Shown here: positions 7,311 to 16,569 of the stretch, piece after piece
Position numbering within the stretch: position 1 is the stretch's first letter
How the letters are laid out: each line of letters starts with the position of its first letter
Source: Neolewinella lacunae
GTDB taxonomy: Bacteria; Bacteroidota; Bacteroidia; Chitinophagales; Saprospiraceae
DNA length: 60,585 nt
Assembly (NCBI RefSeq): GCF_014349155.1
Contig: NZ_JACSIT010000141.1
Location: forward strand, 1-60,585
Direction of reading: 5' to 3'
Position numbers and translations under genes: made by a program
The notes under the pieces: model-generated
Told to the model about the DNA's origin: nothing
The model's input: the letters and a program-made list of their open reading frames with translations, nothing else
The model's database searches: none

Positions 7311-8174
7311 ATGTCTACCCAACCCCTCCGCATCGCCGTGCAGAAATCAGGCCGCCTCCTCGATGAATCCATCGAGTTGCTCCGGGAATGCGGCATCAAA
7401 ATCGACAATGGCCGCGACCAGCTGAAGGCCCCTGCCCGAAATTTTCCCGTCGAGGTGCTTTACCTCCGCAACAGCGACATCCCGCAGTACATCCAGGATG
7501 GCGTGGCCGACATCGGCATCCTGGGCGAAAACACCATCATCGAGAAGGGTAAGCAGGTAGACATCGTGCAGCAGCTCGGTTTCAGCAAGTGCCGTCTGAG
7601 CGTGGCTACGCCCAAGGGGATGCCTTACGCTGGCCTGGCCACCTTGCAGGGCAAGCGCATTGCCACCAGCTACCCCAATAGCCTCAGGGCTTACCTGGCC
7701 GCCAACGCCATCGAGGCCGAAATCCACGAAATCTCCGGCTCCGTGGAAATTGCCCCCAACATCGGTTTGGCCGACGCGATCTGCGACCTCGTCTCTTCCG
7801 GTTCCACGCTCTTCAAAAATGGCCTGGAGGAGCAGGAGGTGGTGCTCCGCTCCGAGGCCGTCATTGCCGCCAGTCCCCGCATGGACGCCGGGCGCCGGGC
7901 CATTCTCGATCAGCTCCTTTTCCGCGTCAAAGCCGTCCTGGAGGCCCGCAACAAAAAATACCTGCTGATGAACGTGCCTACCGCCAAGCTGCCCGACGTT
8001 ACCCGACTGCTGCCCGGTATGCGCTCGCCCACCGTGCTGCCGCTCGCCGAGGAGGGCTGGAGCAGCGTCCACACCGTCATCGCCGAAGACCGTTTCTGGG
8101 ACATCATCGATACCCTGCGCGCCGCCGGTGCCGAAGGCATCCTTATTGTCCCCATCGATAAAATGATCCTCTAA
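7311..8174 (+). CDS. hisG: ATP phosphoribosyltransferase
   Basis: A 287-residue HisG, the first and feedback-regulated step of histidine synthesis (ATP + PRPP to phosphoribosyl-ATP). It is the long form: catalytic domains up to about residue 210, with SGSVEIAPNIGLADAICDLVSSGSTL as the PRPP-binding region, then the C-terminal ACT-like regulatory domain (VPTAKLPDVTRLLPGMRSPTVLPL...VHTVIAEDRFWDIIDTLRAAGAEGILIVPIDKMI). The long form needs no HisZ. The start at 7311 (MSTQPLRIAVQKSGRL) is chosen by homology; upstream in-frame codons cross the attenuator. hisD follows after 15 bp. Confidence 0.96.
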   Translation: MSTQPLRIAVQKSGRLLDESIELLRECGIKIDNGRDQLKAPARNFPVEVLYLRNSDIPQYIQDGVADIGILGENTIIEKGKQVDIVQQLGFSKCRLSVATPKGMPYAGLATLQGKRIATSYPNSLRAYLAANAIEAEIHEISGSVEIAPNIGLADAICDLVSSGSTLFKNGLEEQEVVLRSEAVIAASPRMDAGRRAILDQLLFRVKAVLEARNKKYLLMNVPTAKLPDVTRLLPGMRSPTVLPLAEEGWSSVHTVIAEDRFWDIIDTLRAAGAEGILIVPIDKMIL

Positions 8175-8189
8175 AAGCCTACCCCCAAA

Positions 8190-9473
8190 ATGACCATTTA
8201 CCCCAACCCACCGCGCCAGGAATGGCCCACGCTCGTGCAGCGCCCCGCCAAAGACCTCAGCACCCTGCGCGGGGCGGTCGGCGGCATCATGGATTACGTA
8301 AAAGCGCGCGGGGACGCGGCGCTGCTGGAACTGACCAGCCGCTTCGACGGCCTGAAACTGGAAGAACTGCGCGTTTCGGACGCGACCATTGCGGCGGCGG
8401 CGGAGCAACTCACGCCTGAACTGCGGGCCGCCATCCAATTGGCCAAGGCCAACATCGAGCGCTTCCACCTGGCGCAGCGCGAGCAAGCCAGCGAGGTAGA
8501 GACCATGCCGGGCGTGACCTGCTGGCGCGAGAGCCGGGGCATCGACCGCGTGGGCCTTTACATCCCCGGCGGCACGGCCCCCTTGTTCAGTACCGTGCTG
8601 ATGCTGGCCGTACCGGCCCAGATTGCGGGCTGCGGCGAAGTCGTGCTTTGCTCGCCGCCCAACCGGACGCTGGGGGACATCCACCCGGCGGTGCTCTACG
8701 CGGCGGGCTTGTGTGGGGTGACCAAAATCTTCCGCGTCGGCGGCGCCCAGGCCATCGCGGCCATGGCCTACGGCACGGAGACGGTGCCGGCGGTTTACAA
8801 AATTTTCGGTCCCGGCAACGCCTACGTTACCGTCGCCAAGCAGCTGGCCCAGCTCGAAGGCCTGGCCATCGATATGCCCGCCGGACCGAGTGAGGTGCTG
8901 GTGGGCGCGGACGCAGGTGCAAAGCCCGCCTGGGTAGCCGCCGACCTCCTCGCCCAGGCCGAACACGGAGACGATAGCCAGGTCGTGCTCGTCGTAGCAA
9001 GTCTGGAGCAGGGCGAGGCCATCAAAAGCGAAGTGCTGCGGCAATTGGAGGATTTACCCCGCCGGGAAATGGCCGCCGCCGCCATCGCCAACTCCCTCAT
9101 CCTGGTGCTCCCCGGGCGCCAAGACCAGCTCGACTTCATCAACGCCTACGCCCCCGAACACCTCATCCTGTGCCGGGCCGACGCACGCGATTTCGCAGCC
9201 GGCATCTCCAATGCTGGCTCCATCTTCCTCGGCTACCATACGCCGGAGAGTGTGGGAGACTACGCCTCGGGCACCAACCACACCCTGCCGACCTACGGCT
9301 ACGCCCGCAACTACTCCGGGGTCAGCCTCGACTCTTTCGTCAAAAAAATCACTTTCCAGGAGCTGACCGTAGAAGGCCTGCGCCAAGTGGGCCCCGCCGT
9401 TGTTACTATGGCCGAGGCCGAAGCCCTCCGGGGCCACGCGCGGGCGGTGACGCTGCGCCTGTCGGATTTGTAA
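8190..9473 (+). CDS. hisD: Histidinol dehydrogenase
   Basis: A 427-residue HisD, which oxidises L-histidinol to L-histidine in two NAD-dependent steps. Family landmarks run in order: GLYIPGGTAPLFSTVLM, FRVGGAQAIAAMAYGT, GPGNAYVTVAKQ, IDMPAGPSEVLV, the zinc/catalytic segments AADLLAQAEHG and NAYAPEHLIL, and GDYASGTNHTLPT near the C-terminus. Length is normal. Within IDMPAGPSEVLVGADAGAKP the codons for GADAGA are exactly the dispersed 18-mer variant, yet the protein aligns to the usual family sequence without any insertion. Confidence 0.97.
   Translation: MTIYPNPPRQEWPTLVQRPAKDLSTLRGAVGGIMDYVKARGDAALLELTSRFDGLKLEELRVSDATIAAAAEQLTPELRAAIQLAKANIERFHLAQREQASEVETMPGVTCWRESRGIDRVGLYIPGGTAPLFSTVLMLAVPAQIAGCGEVVLCSPPNRTLGDIHPAVLYAAGLCGVTKIFRVGGAQAIAAMAYGTETVPAVYKIFGPGNAYVTVAKQLAQLEGLAIDMPAGPSEVLVGADAGAKPAWVAADLLAQAEHGDDSQVVLVVASLEQGEAIKSEVLRQLEDLPRREMAAAAIANSLILVLPGRQDQLDFINAYAPEHLILCRADARDFAAGISNAGSIFLGYHTPESVGDYASGTNHTLPTYGYARNYSGVSLDSFVKKITFQELTVEGLRQVGPAVVTMAEAEALRGHARAVTLRLSDL
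8903..8920 (-). repeat. 18-mer dispersed repeat inside hisD
   Basis: The reverse complement of GCACCTGCGTCCGCGCCC, identical to the copies at 1678 and 52499. It codes for GADAGA in a conserved HisD segment where other family members have a same-length sequence, so it arose without indel. Confidence 0.75.
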
Positions 9474-9524
9474 TGCTTATGGCCCCGTACTCCGGAGCAT
9501 CATCTTTCCACGCGTAAAAACCGT

Positions 9525-9532
9525 TATCTTAA
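9525..9532 (+). promoter_or_regulatory. Promoter box of the small gene inside the his operon
   Basis: TATCTTAA, a near match to TAnnTTTG, lies 22 bp before the ATG at 9555, suggesting that this gene has its own promoter within the his operon. Confidence 0.4.
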
Positions 9533-9554
9533 CAGCTAGAAAACAGCTACTGAT

Positions 9555-9836
9555 ATGAGCAGAGTAGAAGTCAAAGATTCGATCATCGAAAACCTTGAAA
9601 AGGTTGACGAAGCCATGCTGCTGGCCGTTCAGCGGATGCTCGATACTTACCTCGCTGCGCAGGCTAAGGACAAAGATTCTTATCCTGAAGACTACGATCC
9701 AGAAGGAAACAGACTCGACCGGGATGAGATTATTCAGGAGATAGAGCTTATCAATGACCGGATTGATGCGGGTGAAGAGCCCGAAATTCCACTTGAGGTG
9801 GTGCAAAATAACCTGGAAAAAGTTCTTGCTGATTAG
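9555..9836 (+). CDS. Small acidic helical protein, orphan-antitoxin-like
   Basis: A 93-residue, highly acidic, all-helical product (MSRVEVKDSIIENLEKVDEA...). Its N-terminal helix pair, followed by a charged linker and a C-terminal helix, is reminiscent of addiction-module antitoxins common in Bacteroidota, but I cannot assign a family. No toxin gene follows: the ~100 bp to hisC hold only a short open frame (AKSYLKTDPGMIIQTIEEE) that might be a remnant. It has its own promoter-like box and AT-richer codons than the flanking his genes, so it is probably a late insertion between hisD and hisC. Confidence 0.6.
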   Translation: MSRVEVKDSIIENLEKVDEAMLLAVQRMLDTYLAAQAKDKDSYPEDYDPEGNRLDRDEIIQEIELINDRIDAGEEPEIPLEVVQNNLEKVLAD

Positions 9837-9893
9837 CCAAAAGCTATCTGAAGACCGATCCAGGAATGATCATCCAGACCATCGAAGAAGAGT

Positions 9894-9901
9894 AGCTTTG
9901 C
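9894..9901 (+). promoter_or_regulatory. Promoter box for hisC (TAGCTTTG)
   Basis: An exact TAnnTTTG match 38 bp before the hisC ATG. It could restart transcription after the inserted small gene. Confidence 0.5.
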
Positions 9902-9939
9902 GTGCCTGAACGCTTTGATAGCCCGATAATTTTAAGACA

Positions 9940-11001
9940 ATGACCATTACTTCCGTGCAGTGGACGGCCGAAAACATCCAATCTCTAGTCCTCCCCCACC
10001 TACTAACCCTCAAGGCCTATTCCAGCGCCCGTTCTGAATTCAAAGGCGTGGCCGAAGTGCTGTTGGACGCCAACGAAAGTCCCTGGTCCACCGGCCGCAA
10101 CCGCTACCCCGATCCGTTATCCACCGAGTTGCGGCGGGCTTTGGGCCAACTGAAAAATTTCAACCCGGAGCAGATCGTCTTCGGCAACGGCTCGGATGAG
10201 TTGGTCGACCAGATTACGCGCATTTTCTGCGGCGGAGACGATGCGGTACACGCCCTGCCACCCACCTTCGGGATGTACAAAGTGGCCGCCGGCATCGCTG
10301 GTGCGGACTTCCGGGCGACGACCTTGACGGCAGACTTTCGCATCCCGGTCGAAGAACTGAAGACCAGTTGGGACGAGCGCAGCAAAATCCTCTGGCTCTG
10401 CAGCCCCAACAACCCGAGTGGGAACGCCATGGACGCGGAAGTGCTGGAAGATCTGATCCGGACCTTCCCCGGTACCGTGGTGCTGGACGAGGCTTACATC
10501 GACTTCGTGCCGGAGCTGAGCTTCCTGCCCCGGCTGGCGGAATTCCCCAACCTGATCATCACCCAGACGCTGAGCAAGGGCTGGGGGATGGCGGGCATTC
10601 GCCTGGGGGCGGCCTTTGCTTCGCCGTTCATCATCGGGCTGCTCAACACCATCAAGATGCCCTACAACATCAACGTCCTGACCCAAAACATCGCCCTGGA
10701 AGCCCTGCGCAACCCGGCGGCAATGCAGGAAAAGGTGGCCATCCTCATCCAGGAACGGCAGCGGCTGGAGGCGGAGCTGCCCCGCCTGGACTGCGTGGAG
10801 TACATCTTCCCTTCCGTGACCAACTTCCTGCTCGTCCGTTTCCGGGATGCGGAGCGGGCGTACCGGCACCTGCTGGACCACGGCATTGTGGTGCGCAACC
10901 AGAGCTACTTGCCCAACGCGGAGAACTGTTTGCGGATCACGGCGGGGTTGCGGGAGGAGAATGATCGCTTGTTGGAATGCCTGCGCTTGCTCAACGACTG
11001 A
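9940..11001 (+). CDS. hisC: Histidinol-phosphate aminotransferase
   Basis: A 353-residue PLP-dependent class I/II aminotransferase that converts imidazole-acetol phosphate and glutamate to histidinol phosphate. Seen are: [18 protein letters not shown] at the N-terminus, [12 protein letters not shown] (PLP phosphate region), [20 protein letters not shown], and the PLP lysine in [14 protein letters not shown]. The C-terminal [18 protein letters not shown] is typical of HisC. Normal length. The gene lies between the small inserted gene and hisB. Confidence 0.96.
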   Translation: MTITSVQWTAENIQSLVLPHLLTLKAYSSARSEFKGVAEVLLDANESPWSTGRNRYPDPLSTELRRALGQLKNFNPEQIVFGNGSDELVDQITRIFCGGDDAVHALPPTFGMYKVAAGIAGADFRATTLTADFRIPVEELKTSWDERSKILWLCSPNNPSGNAMDAEVLEDLIRTFPGTVVLDEAYIDFVPELSFLPRLAEFPNLIITQTLSKGWGMAGIRLGAAFASPFIIGLLNTIKMPYNINVLTQNIALEALRNPAAMQEKVAILIQERQRLEAELPRLDCVEYIFPSVTNFLLVRFRDAERAYRHLLDHGIVVRNQSYLPNAENCLRITAGLREENDRLLECLRLLND

Positions 11002-11104
11002 TCCCCGCTTCCTTCTCCCCTATTTGCAACCCGAAATTCTTCGGGACTATCGCCTGCGACCGCGCCCAATTGCCGCAAAACGCAGCCTCAGTTTCCTCCC
11101 CGCC
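11002..11104. other. hisC-hisB spacer
   Basis: Contains a partial match to the dispersed 18-mer (cctgcgaccgcgccc, 11053-11067). No gene. Confidence 0.4.
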
Positions 11105-12319
11105 ATGAAAAAAATTCTCTTCCTCGACCGCGACGGCACCCTCATTCTGGAACCGGCCGACTACCAGGTGGACCACATCGATAAGCTCAACTTCTTCCCC
11201 GGCGTTTTCCGCTGGCTGGGCCGCATCGTGCGGGAGCTGGACTATACCCTGGTGCTGGTGACCAACCAGGACGGGCTGGGCACCGCGAGCTACCCCGAGG
11301 CCAGCTTCTGGCCCACCCACAACGCGATGCTCCGCGCCCTGGAGGCCGAGGGCATCACCTTCGCCGAGCAGATCATTGACCGTACCTTCGCCGCCGACCA
11401 GCAACCCACCCGCAAACCCGGCACCAAGCTCCTGGAACACTACCTGAACGGAGACTACGACCTGGCCAACAGCTACGTCATCGGTGACCGGCTCACGGAC
11501 ATCCAGCTGGCCAAAAACCTCGGCACCAAAGCCATCTGGATCGACACCGACCCTGAGCTCGGCGCCGAGGAGCTAATCAATGAAAAAATTGCCTCCGAAG
11601 AGCCCGTACAGACAGGGCATGCCCTGTCTCCCAATGCCCCCAATGCCCCCCAAGCCCCCAATCCCGCAGAGCAACTAAAAACCACCATCGCCCTACGCAC
11701 CACCGAATGGGCAGACATCTACCACCACCTCCGCCTCGCCTCCCGCACTGCCACCATCCACCGCAAAACCAACGAAACGGACATTCGCATTGACCTGGAC
11801 CTCGACGGGACGGGGAAGACAAACATCCACACCGGCCTGGGCTTCTTCGACCATATGCTCGACCAGCTCGGCCGCCACTCCGGCTGCGACCTGAGCGTGG
11901 CCGTCCAGGGCGATCTCCACATCGACGAGCACCACACCATTGAGGATACGGCCATTGCCCTGGGGGAGGCTTTTGCCCAGGCCCTCGGCGACAAACTCGG
12001 CATCGAACGCTACGGCTTCAACCTGGTGATGGACGAGGCAACGGTGGACGTGCGCCTCGACTTCGGCGGCCGCCCCTGGCTTGTTTGGGACGCCAACTTC
12101 CGCCGCGAAAAAATCGGCGACGTGCCCACCGAAATGTTTCACCACTTTTTTAAGTCCTTCACCGACGGTGCCCGCTGCAACCTGGCCATCAAAGTAAGTG
12201 GCCAAAACGAACACCACATGATTGAGGCGACGTTCAAAGCACTGGCCAAATCCATCAAAATGGCCAAGCGCCGCGACGTAGACAACATGCGCCTGCCTTC
12301 CACCAAAGGAATGCTCTAA
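11105..12319 (+). CDS. hisB: Bifunctional histidinol-phosphatase / imidazoleglycerol-phosphate dehydratase
   Basis: A 404-residue two-domain enzyme for steps 6 and 8 of histidine synthesis. Residues 1-165 form a HAD phosphatase (FLDRDGTL nucleophile motif near residue 7, [28 protein letters not shown]). Residues ~205-404 form the IGP dehydratase with metal-binding motifs [33 protein letters not shown] and FHHFFKSF. Between them lies an unusually long, low-complexity linker ([14 protein letters not shown]). The ATG at 11105 starts the HAD fold directly. The fused form is common in Bacteroidota. hisH follows after 16 bp. Confidence 0.97.
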   Translation: MKKILFLDRDGTLILEPADYQVDHIDKLNFFPGVFRWLGRIVRELDYTLVLVTNQDGLGTASYPEASFWPTHNAMLRALEAEGITFAEQIIDRTFAADQQPTRKPGTKLLEHYLNGDYDLANSYVIGDRLTDIQLAKNLGTKAIWIDTDPELGAEELINEKIASEEPVQTGHALSPNAPNAPQAPNPAEQLKTTIALRTTEWADIYHHLRLASRTATIHRKTNETDIRIDLDLDGTGKTNIHTGLGFFDHMLDQLGRHSGCDLSVAVQGDLHIDEHHTIEDTAIALGEAFAQALGDKLGIERYGFNLVMDEATVDVRLDFGGRPWLVWDANFRREKIGDVPTEMFHHFFKSFTDGARCNLAIKVSGQNEHHMIEATFKALAKSIKMAKRRDVDNMRLPSTKGML

Positions 12320-12335
12320 CCCAAAACCCACATCC

Positions 12336-12929
12336 ATGATTGCGGTCATCAACTACAACGCGGGCAACATCCGCTCCGTCCTCTACGCCCTCGAACGCAT
12401 CGGGGTGGAGCACATCTTGACGAGCGACCACGACGTGATCCGGTCGGCCGAAAAAGTCATCTTCCCCGGGGTGGGCGCTGCGGCCTCCACCATGGCCCAC
12501 CTCAATGCAACGGGCCTGACGATGCTGATCCGCAACCTGGAGCAACCCGTCTTTGGCATCTGCGTAGGGATGCAACTGCTGTGTAGCCACAGCGAAGAAG
12601 GGGACGTCCCCTGCATTGGCGTATTCCCTGAGAAAGTGAAACGCTTCCGCCCCAACAACGGAGACAAAGTGCCGCACATGGGCTGGAACAATATCCGGCT
12701 CACGCCAGAAAACGACTGGGTAAGCGACGCCGTCAACGAACAGTATTGCTACTACGTCCACAGCTACTACGTGGAGCCCGGGCCGCACACGGTAGCGACT
12801 ACGGAATACTGCGGCATTACCTACGCCGCAATGCTACGGAAAGATAATTTTTACGCTGCGCAATTCCACCCCGAAAAATCGGCGCTGGTGGGGGAACGTA
12901 TTTTGCGGGACTTTCTGGCCGCTCAGTAG
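12336..12929 (+). CDS. hisH: Imidazole glycerol phosphate synthase, glutaminase subunit
   Basis: A 197-residue class I glutamine amidotransferase that hydrolyses glutamine and passes ammonia to HisF. The catalytic triad is visible: Cys in GICVGMQLL (near residue 77), and His/Glu in AAQFHPEKSAL near the end. The oxyanion region reads FPGVGAA. The partner hisF and also hisA and hisI, which usually follow directly in Bacteroidota, are absent; a hairpin and ~700 bp without genes come next. Confidence 0.96.
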   Translation: MIAVINYNAGNIRSVLYALERIGVEHILTSDHDVIRSAEKVIFPGVGAAASTMAHLNATGLTMLIRNLEQPVFGICVGMQLLCSHSEEGDVPCIGVFPEKVKRFRPNNGDKVPHMGWNNIRLTPENDWVSDAVNEQYCYYVHSYYVEPGPHTVATTEYCGITYAAMLRKDNFYAAQFHPEKSALVGERILRDFLAAQ

Positions 12930-12968
12930 CGGAAAGGAAAAATGTTAACGGTGGTATTTACAATTGAG

Positions 12969-13002
12969 TAGTGGTTGAGACCTAAAAAGGTAACAACCAC
13001 TA
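12969..13002 (+). terminator. Hairpin after hisH
   Basis: tagtggttg (12969-12977) pairs perfectly with caaccacta (12994-13002) around a 16-nt A-rich loop. There is no clear T-run, so termination is probable but not proven. Confidence 0.5.
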
Positions 13003-13677
13003 AAACGCGGTTAAGCGTCTCTCAAAAAATTGTTCATAGTAATACTAAAAGCAGAGGGGGGGCTAAGTGCCAACAATATGCGTTTTAAGGATTTTCAAAA
13101 ATTCAAATTCATCGTAAAGTAAGGACAGGCAATAGGCTAGGTGGCTATTCTTTATGCAAAGATGCTGCCTGGGCGGTGTAGGTTTCATCCTAATTCACCC
13201 AGCCTTAGTTTCATTTCACGGACGGAAAACCGTAAGCTTTCCTTCGCAGAGGTCGGGGGGAGGATGGAGGGCGGCTCCACTTTTGTCGCCTGTGCGACCG
13301 GAAAGCCGTTCAAAAGTTCTGAATCCCCATTTTTTGGGGTCGTAGAAAAAAAAAGTGCCAAACGGGGGTGTGCCTGGTGTGACTTTTTCATTGAAGTGCG
13401 GTCTTAGTCCGGATAGTTAGGGGAGCACGGGAAAAGTCCGGTGTTCGCCTCCGCCGGAATCCACCAAAATCATCTGATCACCCCGCCACGGGAGCAAATA
13501 CGGCCTTAGCCCCGCGCCCCCGTTGCCCAAACGAGGAATGATGTCACTTAAAAGAATCTGTTGGTGTTTAAACACCCTGGTGGTGGGCGGCAAACCTCCT
13601 TAAATGCCCTCCGCCTGTCTCAATGTTTTGCATGGCAATTGCCTACATCAATTAACCGAAGAAAACCACCTGGACTG
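13003..13677. other. 675-bp region without a convincing gene
   Basis: Frames of 60-90 codons exist on both strands but have no family signal, no promoter and poor codon use. The short palindrome ggtgtttaaacacc lies near 13563. The stretch around 13420-13530 superficially recalls cobalamin-riboswitch or RNase P words but does not fit either fold. This is where hisA/hisF/hisI would be expected. Confidence 0.4.
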
Positions 13678-14448
13678 ATGACACCAAAATTCAACGCAAT
13701 TGTAATAGAAGACGAAAAAAGCGAACAAGATATCCTGATCACCTTACTCCAGAAGCATTGCCCGGAGATTAAACTCCTGGGCGTGGGGAGCAGCGTCGGG
13801 GAGGCCGACGAGTTGATCAGGAATCTGCAACCGCAGTTGGTATTCCTGGATATCCAACTGGGAGATGAAACTGCCTTCACCCTGCTTTCACAACTGGAAG
13901 CCATCTCTTTTGAAATTATTTTCGTGACGGCCCACGATCAATATGCCCTTCAGGCGTTTGAGTACATGGCAGTGGATTATTTACTCAAGCCCATTGACGT
14001 CAATAAGTTTATCCGGGCCGTAAACAGTGCCAAGGTGAAGATTGAAGGCAAATTCATCCACGCCTCTATGGGGGAAATGTTATCGCACGTCCGGACCTTC
14101 AACCGCAACCAGCACAAAATCGCGCTTTCTACTTCGAGTGGCTACGAATTGGTGCCCGTTAAGGACATCATGTACTGCCTGGCGGATGGCAGCTATACCC
14201 ACTTCTTTTGCGTAGGGAGGGAGCCGATCATGGTCTCCAAAAACCTGAAGCACTACGAAACATTGCTGGCCGATTACGCTTTTTCCCGGATCCATCCTAC
14301 GGCACTGGTCAATCTCTTCTACGTCAAAAAAATCGACCGCTCCGAGGGCGGATCACTGGTAATGGAAGACGAGCGGACGCTGCCCATTTCCAAGGCAAAG
14401 CGGCAGGAGCTGGAGGCGAGCATCAAGGAAAACCACCGTTTGGTTTAG
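13678..14448 (+). CDS. LytTR-family response regulator
   Basis: A 256-residue two-domain regulator. The receiver domain (1-120) has the acidic pocket VIEDEKSE, the phospho-acceptor Asp in VFLDIQLGDE (about residue 58), the conserved Thr region FVTAHDQYALQAFEY and the Lys in DYLLKPID. A C-terminal LytTR DNA-binding domain (about 145-250) contains DIMYCLADGSYTHFF, FSRIHPTALVNLFYVKKIDR and LPISKAKRQELEASI. The start at 13678 directly precedes the receiver fold. No histidine kinase is adjacent, so it is an orphan here; partners in this family are usually 7TM or GHKL kinases located elsewhere. Confidence 0.93.
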   Translation: MTPKFNAIVIEDEKSEQDILITLLQKHCPEIKLLGVGSSVGEADELIRNLQPQLVFLDIQLGDETAFTLLSQLEAISFEIIFVTAHDQYALQAFEYMAVDYLLKPIDVNKFIRAVNSAKVKIEGKFIHASMGEMLSHVRTFNRNQHKIALSTSSGYELVPVKDIMYCLADGSYTHFFCVGREPIMVSKNLKHYETLLADYAFSRIHPTALVNLFYVKKIDRSEGGSLVMEDERTLPISKAKRQELEASIKENHRLV

Positions 14449-14514
14449 TCATTAGTTCAATAGTCCATAGTTTCGTAGCAGCTACTGAACTACCAGACTA
14501 TGAACCACTGAACT
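14449..14514. repeat. Intergenic palindromic gttca/tgaac repeat cluster
   Basis: Degenerate tagttca-type words on the left and tgaacta-type words on the right make a long imperfect hairpin. The same word family recurs at 16528-16569 and 30845-30906. Confidence 0.55.
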
Positions 14515-15477
14515 ATGAACTCCCCTCTTCCCCTGCTCCTGATCCTCCTCCTGGCATCCTGCGGCCGCGCCCCCGAAACTGCCACCAGCGAAGCCAGCAA
14601 TCTCCGCCTGGAACAACAGCGGGATTACCTGCGGATTTACCACGGAGATCGGCCCGTCCTCAACTACTGGCTGACGCCCCAACTCCCCGCAGGGCTGCCC
14701 GGGCACTACACCCGCAGCGGCTTTTTGCACCCGGTGTGGAGCCCTGCTGGCGCAGTGGTGACCGATGACTTCCCCGTCGGCCACGAACACCAGCACGGCA
14801 TCTTTACCGCCTGGACGCACACGACCTTCCGCGATAGTTTCGTCGATTTCTGGAACACCCAAAAGGAGCTGGCTACCGTCGTGCACCAGTCGGTCGAAGA
14901 CCTACTGGATACGGCGGGCTACGTCGGCTTTACTGCGGCCCTGGTTCACCGCAGCCACGCCTTCGGGGTCATCCTGGAAGAAGACCTGACGGTGCGGGTC
15001 CACGACCGGAGCGACGTTTTTGTGTGGGACATCCGCAGTGTGCAACGCAACGTTACGGCAGACACCCTTTTCCTCAACAAGCATCTGTACGGGGGCTTTG
15101 GGGCCAGGGGCAGCCGCTACTGGAATGCGGCAGACAGTGCTTTTTATACCGATCCGGCGGAATTTCTTACCAGCACCGGAGCCACCCGGGATTCGGCCAA
15201 CCACACGCGGCCGGAGTGGACGGCCATGTACGGCCCATTACCGGATGGCCCTGCGGGGCTGGTGGTCATTCCTCATCCCGAAAATTTTCGTTGGCCCGTA
15301 GCGGTGCGCGTTCATCCCGAGATGCCCTACTTTTCCGTTTCGCCCGTGGTGGAAGAAGGCTTTGCACTGGCCCCTGGCCAAACCTACGAAAGCCGGTACC
15401 GCGTGCTCGTTTTTGATGGCGCGCCCCAGCCGGCGCAAATTGATGCCCTGCGCTGGGAAAAATCCTTGGGAGATTGA
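14515..15477 (+). CDS. DUF6807 (PmoA-family) lipoprotein
   Basis: A 320-residue protein with a lipoprotein signal (LLILLLASCGRAPE). The remainder matches the DUF6807/PmoA family, found widely in Bacteroidota and Planctomycetes near sugar-degradation genes. Typical features are LNYWLTPQLP near the start, the His-rich motif DDFPVGHEHQHGIFTAWTHTTF (about residues 82-103), HLYGGFGARG, and the C-terminal SRYRVLVFDGAP. The biochemical function of the family is not established. No carbohydrate genes flank it here. The lipobox region overlaps a partial 18-mer (14558-14572). Confidence 0.75.
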   Translation: MNSPLPLLLILLLASCGRAPETATSEASNLRLEQQRDYLRIYHGDRPVLNYWLTPQLPAGLPGHYTRSGFLHPVWSPAGAVVTDDFPVGHEHQHGIFTAWTHTTFRDSFVDFWNTQKELATVVHQSVEDLLDTAGYVGFTAALVHRSHAFGVILEEDLTVRVHDRSDVFVWDIRSVQRNVTADTLFLNKHLYGGFGARGSRYWNAADSAFYTDPAEFLTSTGATRDSANHTRPEWTAMYGPLPDGPAGLVVIPHPENFRWPVAVRVHPEMPYFSVSPVVEEGFALAPGQTYESRYRVLVFDGAPQPAQIDALRWEKSLGD

Positions 15478-15505
15478 TGGAGTTGGGGGACTGGTGCCTT
15501 ACTGC

Positions 15506-16498
15506 TCACTCATGGTACCAGCCGGCAAAATCTTTGGCGAAGTAGCTGATGATGACGCTGGCACCGGCGCGGCGGATGGATAGGAGGGCTTCGCTGGCTG
15601 CGCGACGGTAGTCCAGCCAGCCCCGTTCGGCGGCAGCCAGCAGCATGGCGCATTCGCCGGAGACGTGGTAGGCGGCGATGGGCAGCGTGTGGGCGTCGTG
15701 CAGCTCGCGGATGATGTCGAGGTAATTGATGGCGGGTTTTACCATCAGGTAGTCGGCTCCCTCGGCGGCGTCGAGGGCGGCTTCGCGGAGGGCTTCGCGC
15801 CGGTTGGCGGGGTCCATCTGGTAGGTCTTTTTGTCGGTCGGCACCCCTTCGAGTTGGCGGGGGGCGGAATCGAGGGCATCGCGGAAGGGGCCGTAGAAAG
15901 CGCTGGCGTACTTGGCCGTGTAGCTCATGATGGCCGTATCGGTAAAGCCTTCGGCGTCGAGGGCCCGGCGGATGGAGGCCACGCGGCCGTCCATCATTTC
16001 GCTGGGGCCGATGACGTCAAAACCCGCCCGGGCCTGGGCGACGGCCATGGCACCGATGAGGGGGAGGGTTTGGTCGTTGTCAATCCTGCCGTTCAGTACC
16101 AGCCCGTCGTGCCCGTCGGTGCTGTAGGGGTCGAGGGCCACGTCGGAGATGAGGCAAATTTCGGGGAACTCCGTTTTCAGGCGGGTGGCGGCGTGGAGAT
16201 AAAAATTGTCGGGACTGGTGGCGTAGCTGCCCGTCTTATCCTTGTGCTGTTCGGGTACGGCGGGGAACATGATGAAGCTCCGGATGCCGAGGGCCAGGCA
16301 CCCGGCGACCTCCTGCACGACCTCTTCAATCCCCAGGCGAAAGGTGCCTGGCAGGCTGACGACGGGCAGGCGGGCGTGGGGATCGGGCAACAAAAAGATG
16401 GGCTGCACGAGATGGCCGGGCGTCAGTTCCCTTTCCCGGACGAGGGCACGGATGGCGGAAGATTGGCGGTTGCGGCGGGGGCGGGAAAGCATAGGCAA
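15506..16498 (-). CDS. hemB: Delta-aminolevulinic acid dehydratase (porphobilinogen synthase)
   Basis: A 330-residue HemB, which condenses two 5-aminolevulinate molecules to porphobilinogen in tetrapyrrole synthesis. Both Schiff-base lysines are present (SYTAKYASAFYGPFRDA and LMVKPAINYLDIIRE), along with the family regions RSFIMFPAVPEQHKD, GFDVIGPSEMMDGRV and AAYHVSGECAML. The metal site reads DVALDPYSTDGHDGLV, the Asp-rich Mg-type version and not the Cys3 zinc site of E. coli. The start is at 16498 or the Met two codons later. It is followed convergently by the DUF6807 gene. Confidence 0.96.
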   Translation of the reverse strand: MPMLSRPRRNRQSSAIRALVRERELTPGHLVQPIFLLPDPHARLPVVSLPGTFRLGIEEVVQEVAGCLALGIRSFIMFPAVPEQHKDKTGSYATSPDNFYLHAATRLKTEFPEICLISDVALDPYSTDGHDGLVLNGRIDNDQTLPLIGAMAVAQARAGFDVIGPSEMMDGRVASIRRALDAEGFTDTAIMSYTAKYASAFYGPFRDALDSAPRQLEGVPTDKKTYQMDPANRREALREAALDAAEGADYLMVKPAINYLDIIRELHDAHTLPIAAYHVSGECAMLLAAAERGWLDYRRAASEALLSIRRAGASVIISYFAKDFAGWYHE

Positions 16499-16527
16499 GA
16501 GGCGTGGTTGGTAGGTGGGAGCTGGGG

Positions 16528-16569
16528 TAGTTCAGTAGTTCAGTAGTTCGTAGTTCAGTAGTTCAGTAA
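16528..16569. repeat. Tandem tagttcag repeats
   Basis: Five imperfect tandem copies of tagttcag in the hemB-pyrH intergenic space, of the same word family as 14449-14514 and 30845-30906. The stretch 16570-16708 holds no gene. Confidence 0.75.

Noticed and set aside
13400..13560. Possible cobalamin riboswitch or RNase P RNA segment
   Set aside because: Only isolated words (gggaaaagtccgg, ccccgccac) match; the order, spacing and remaining conserved blocks of either RNA are missing, and the downstream gene is a LytTR regulator.
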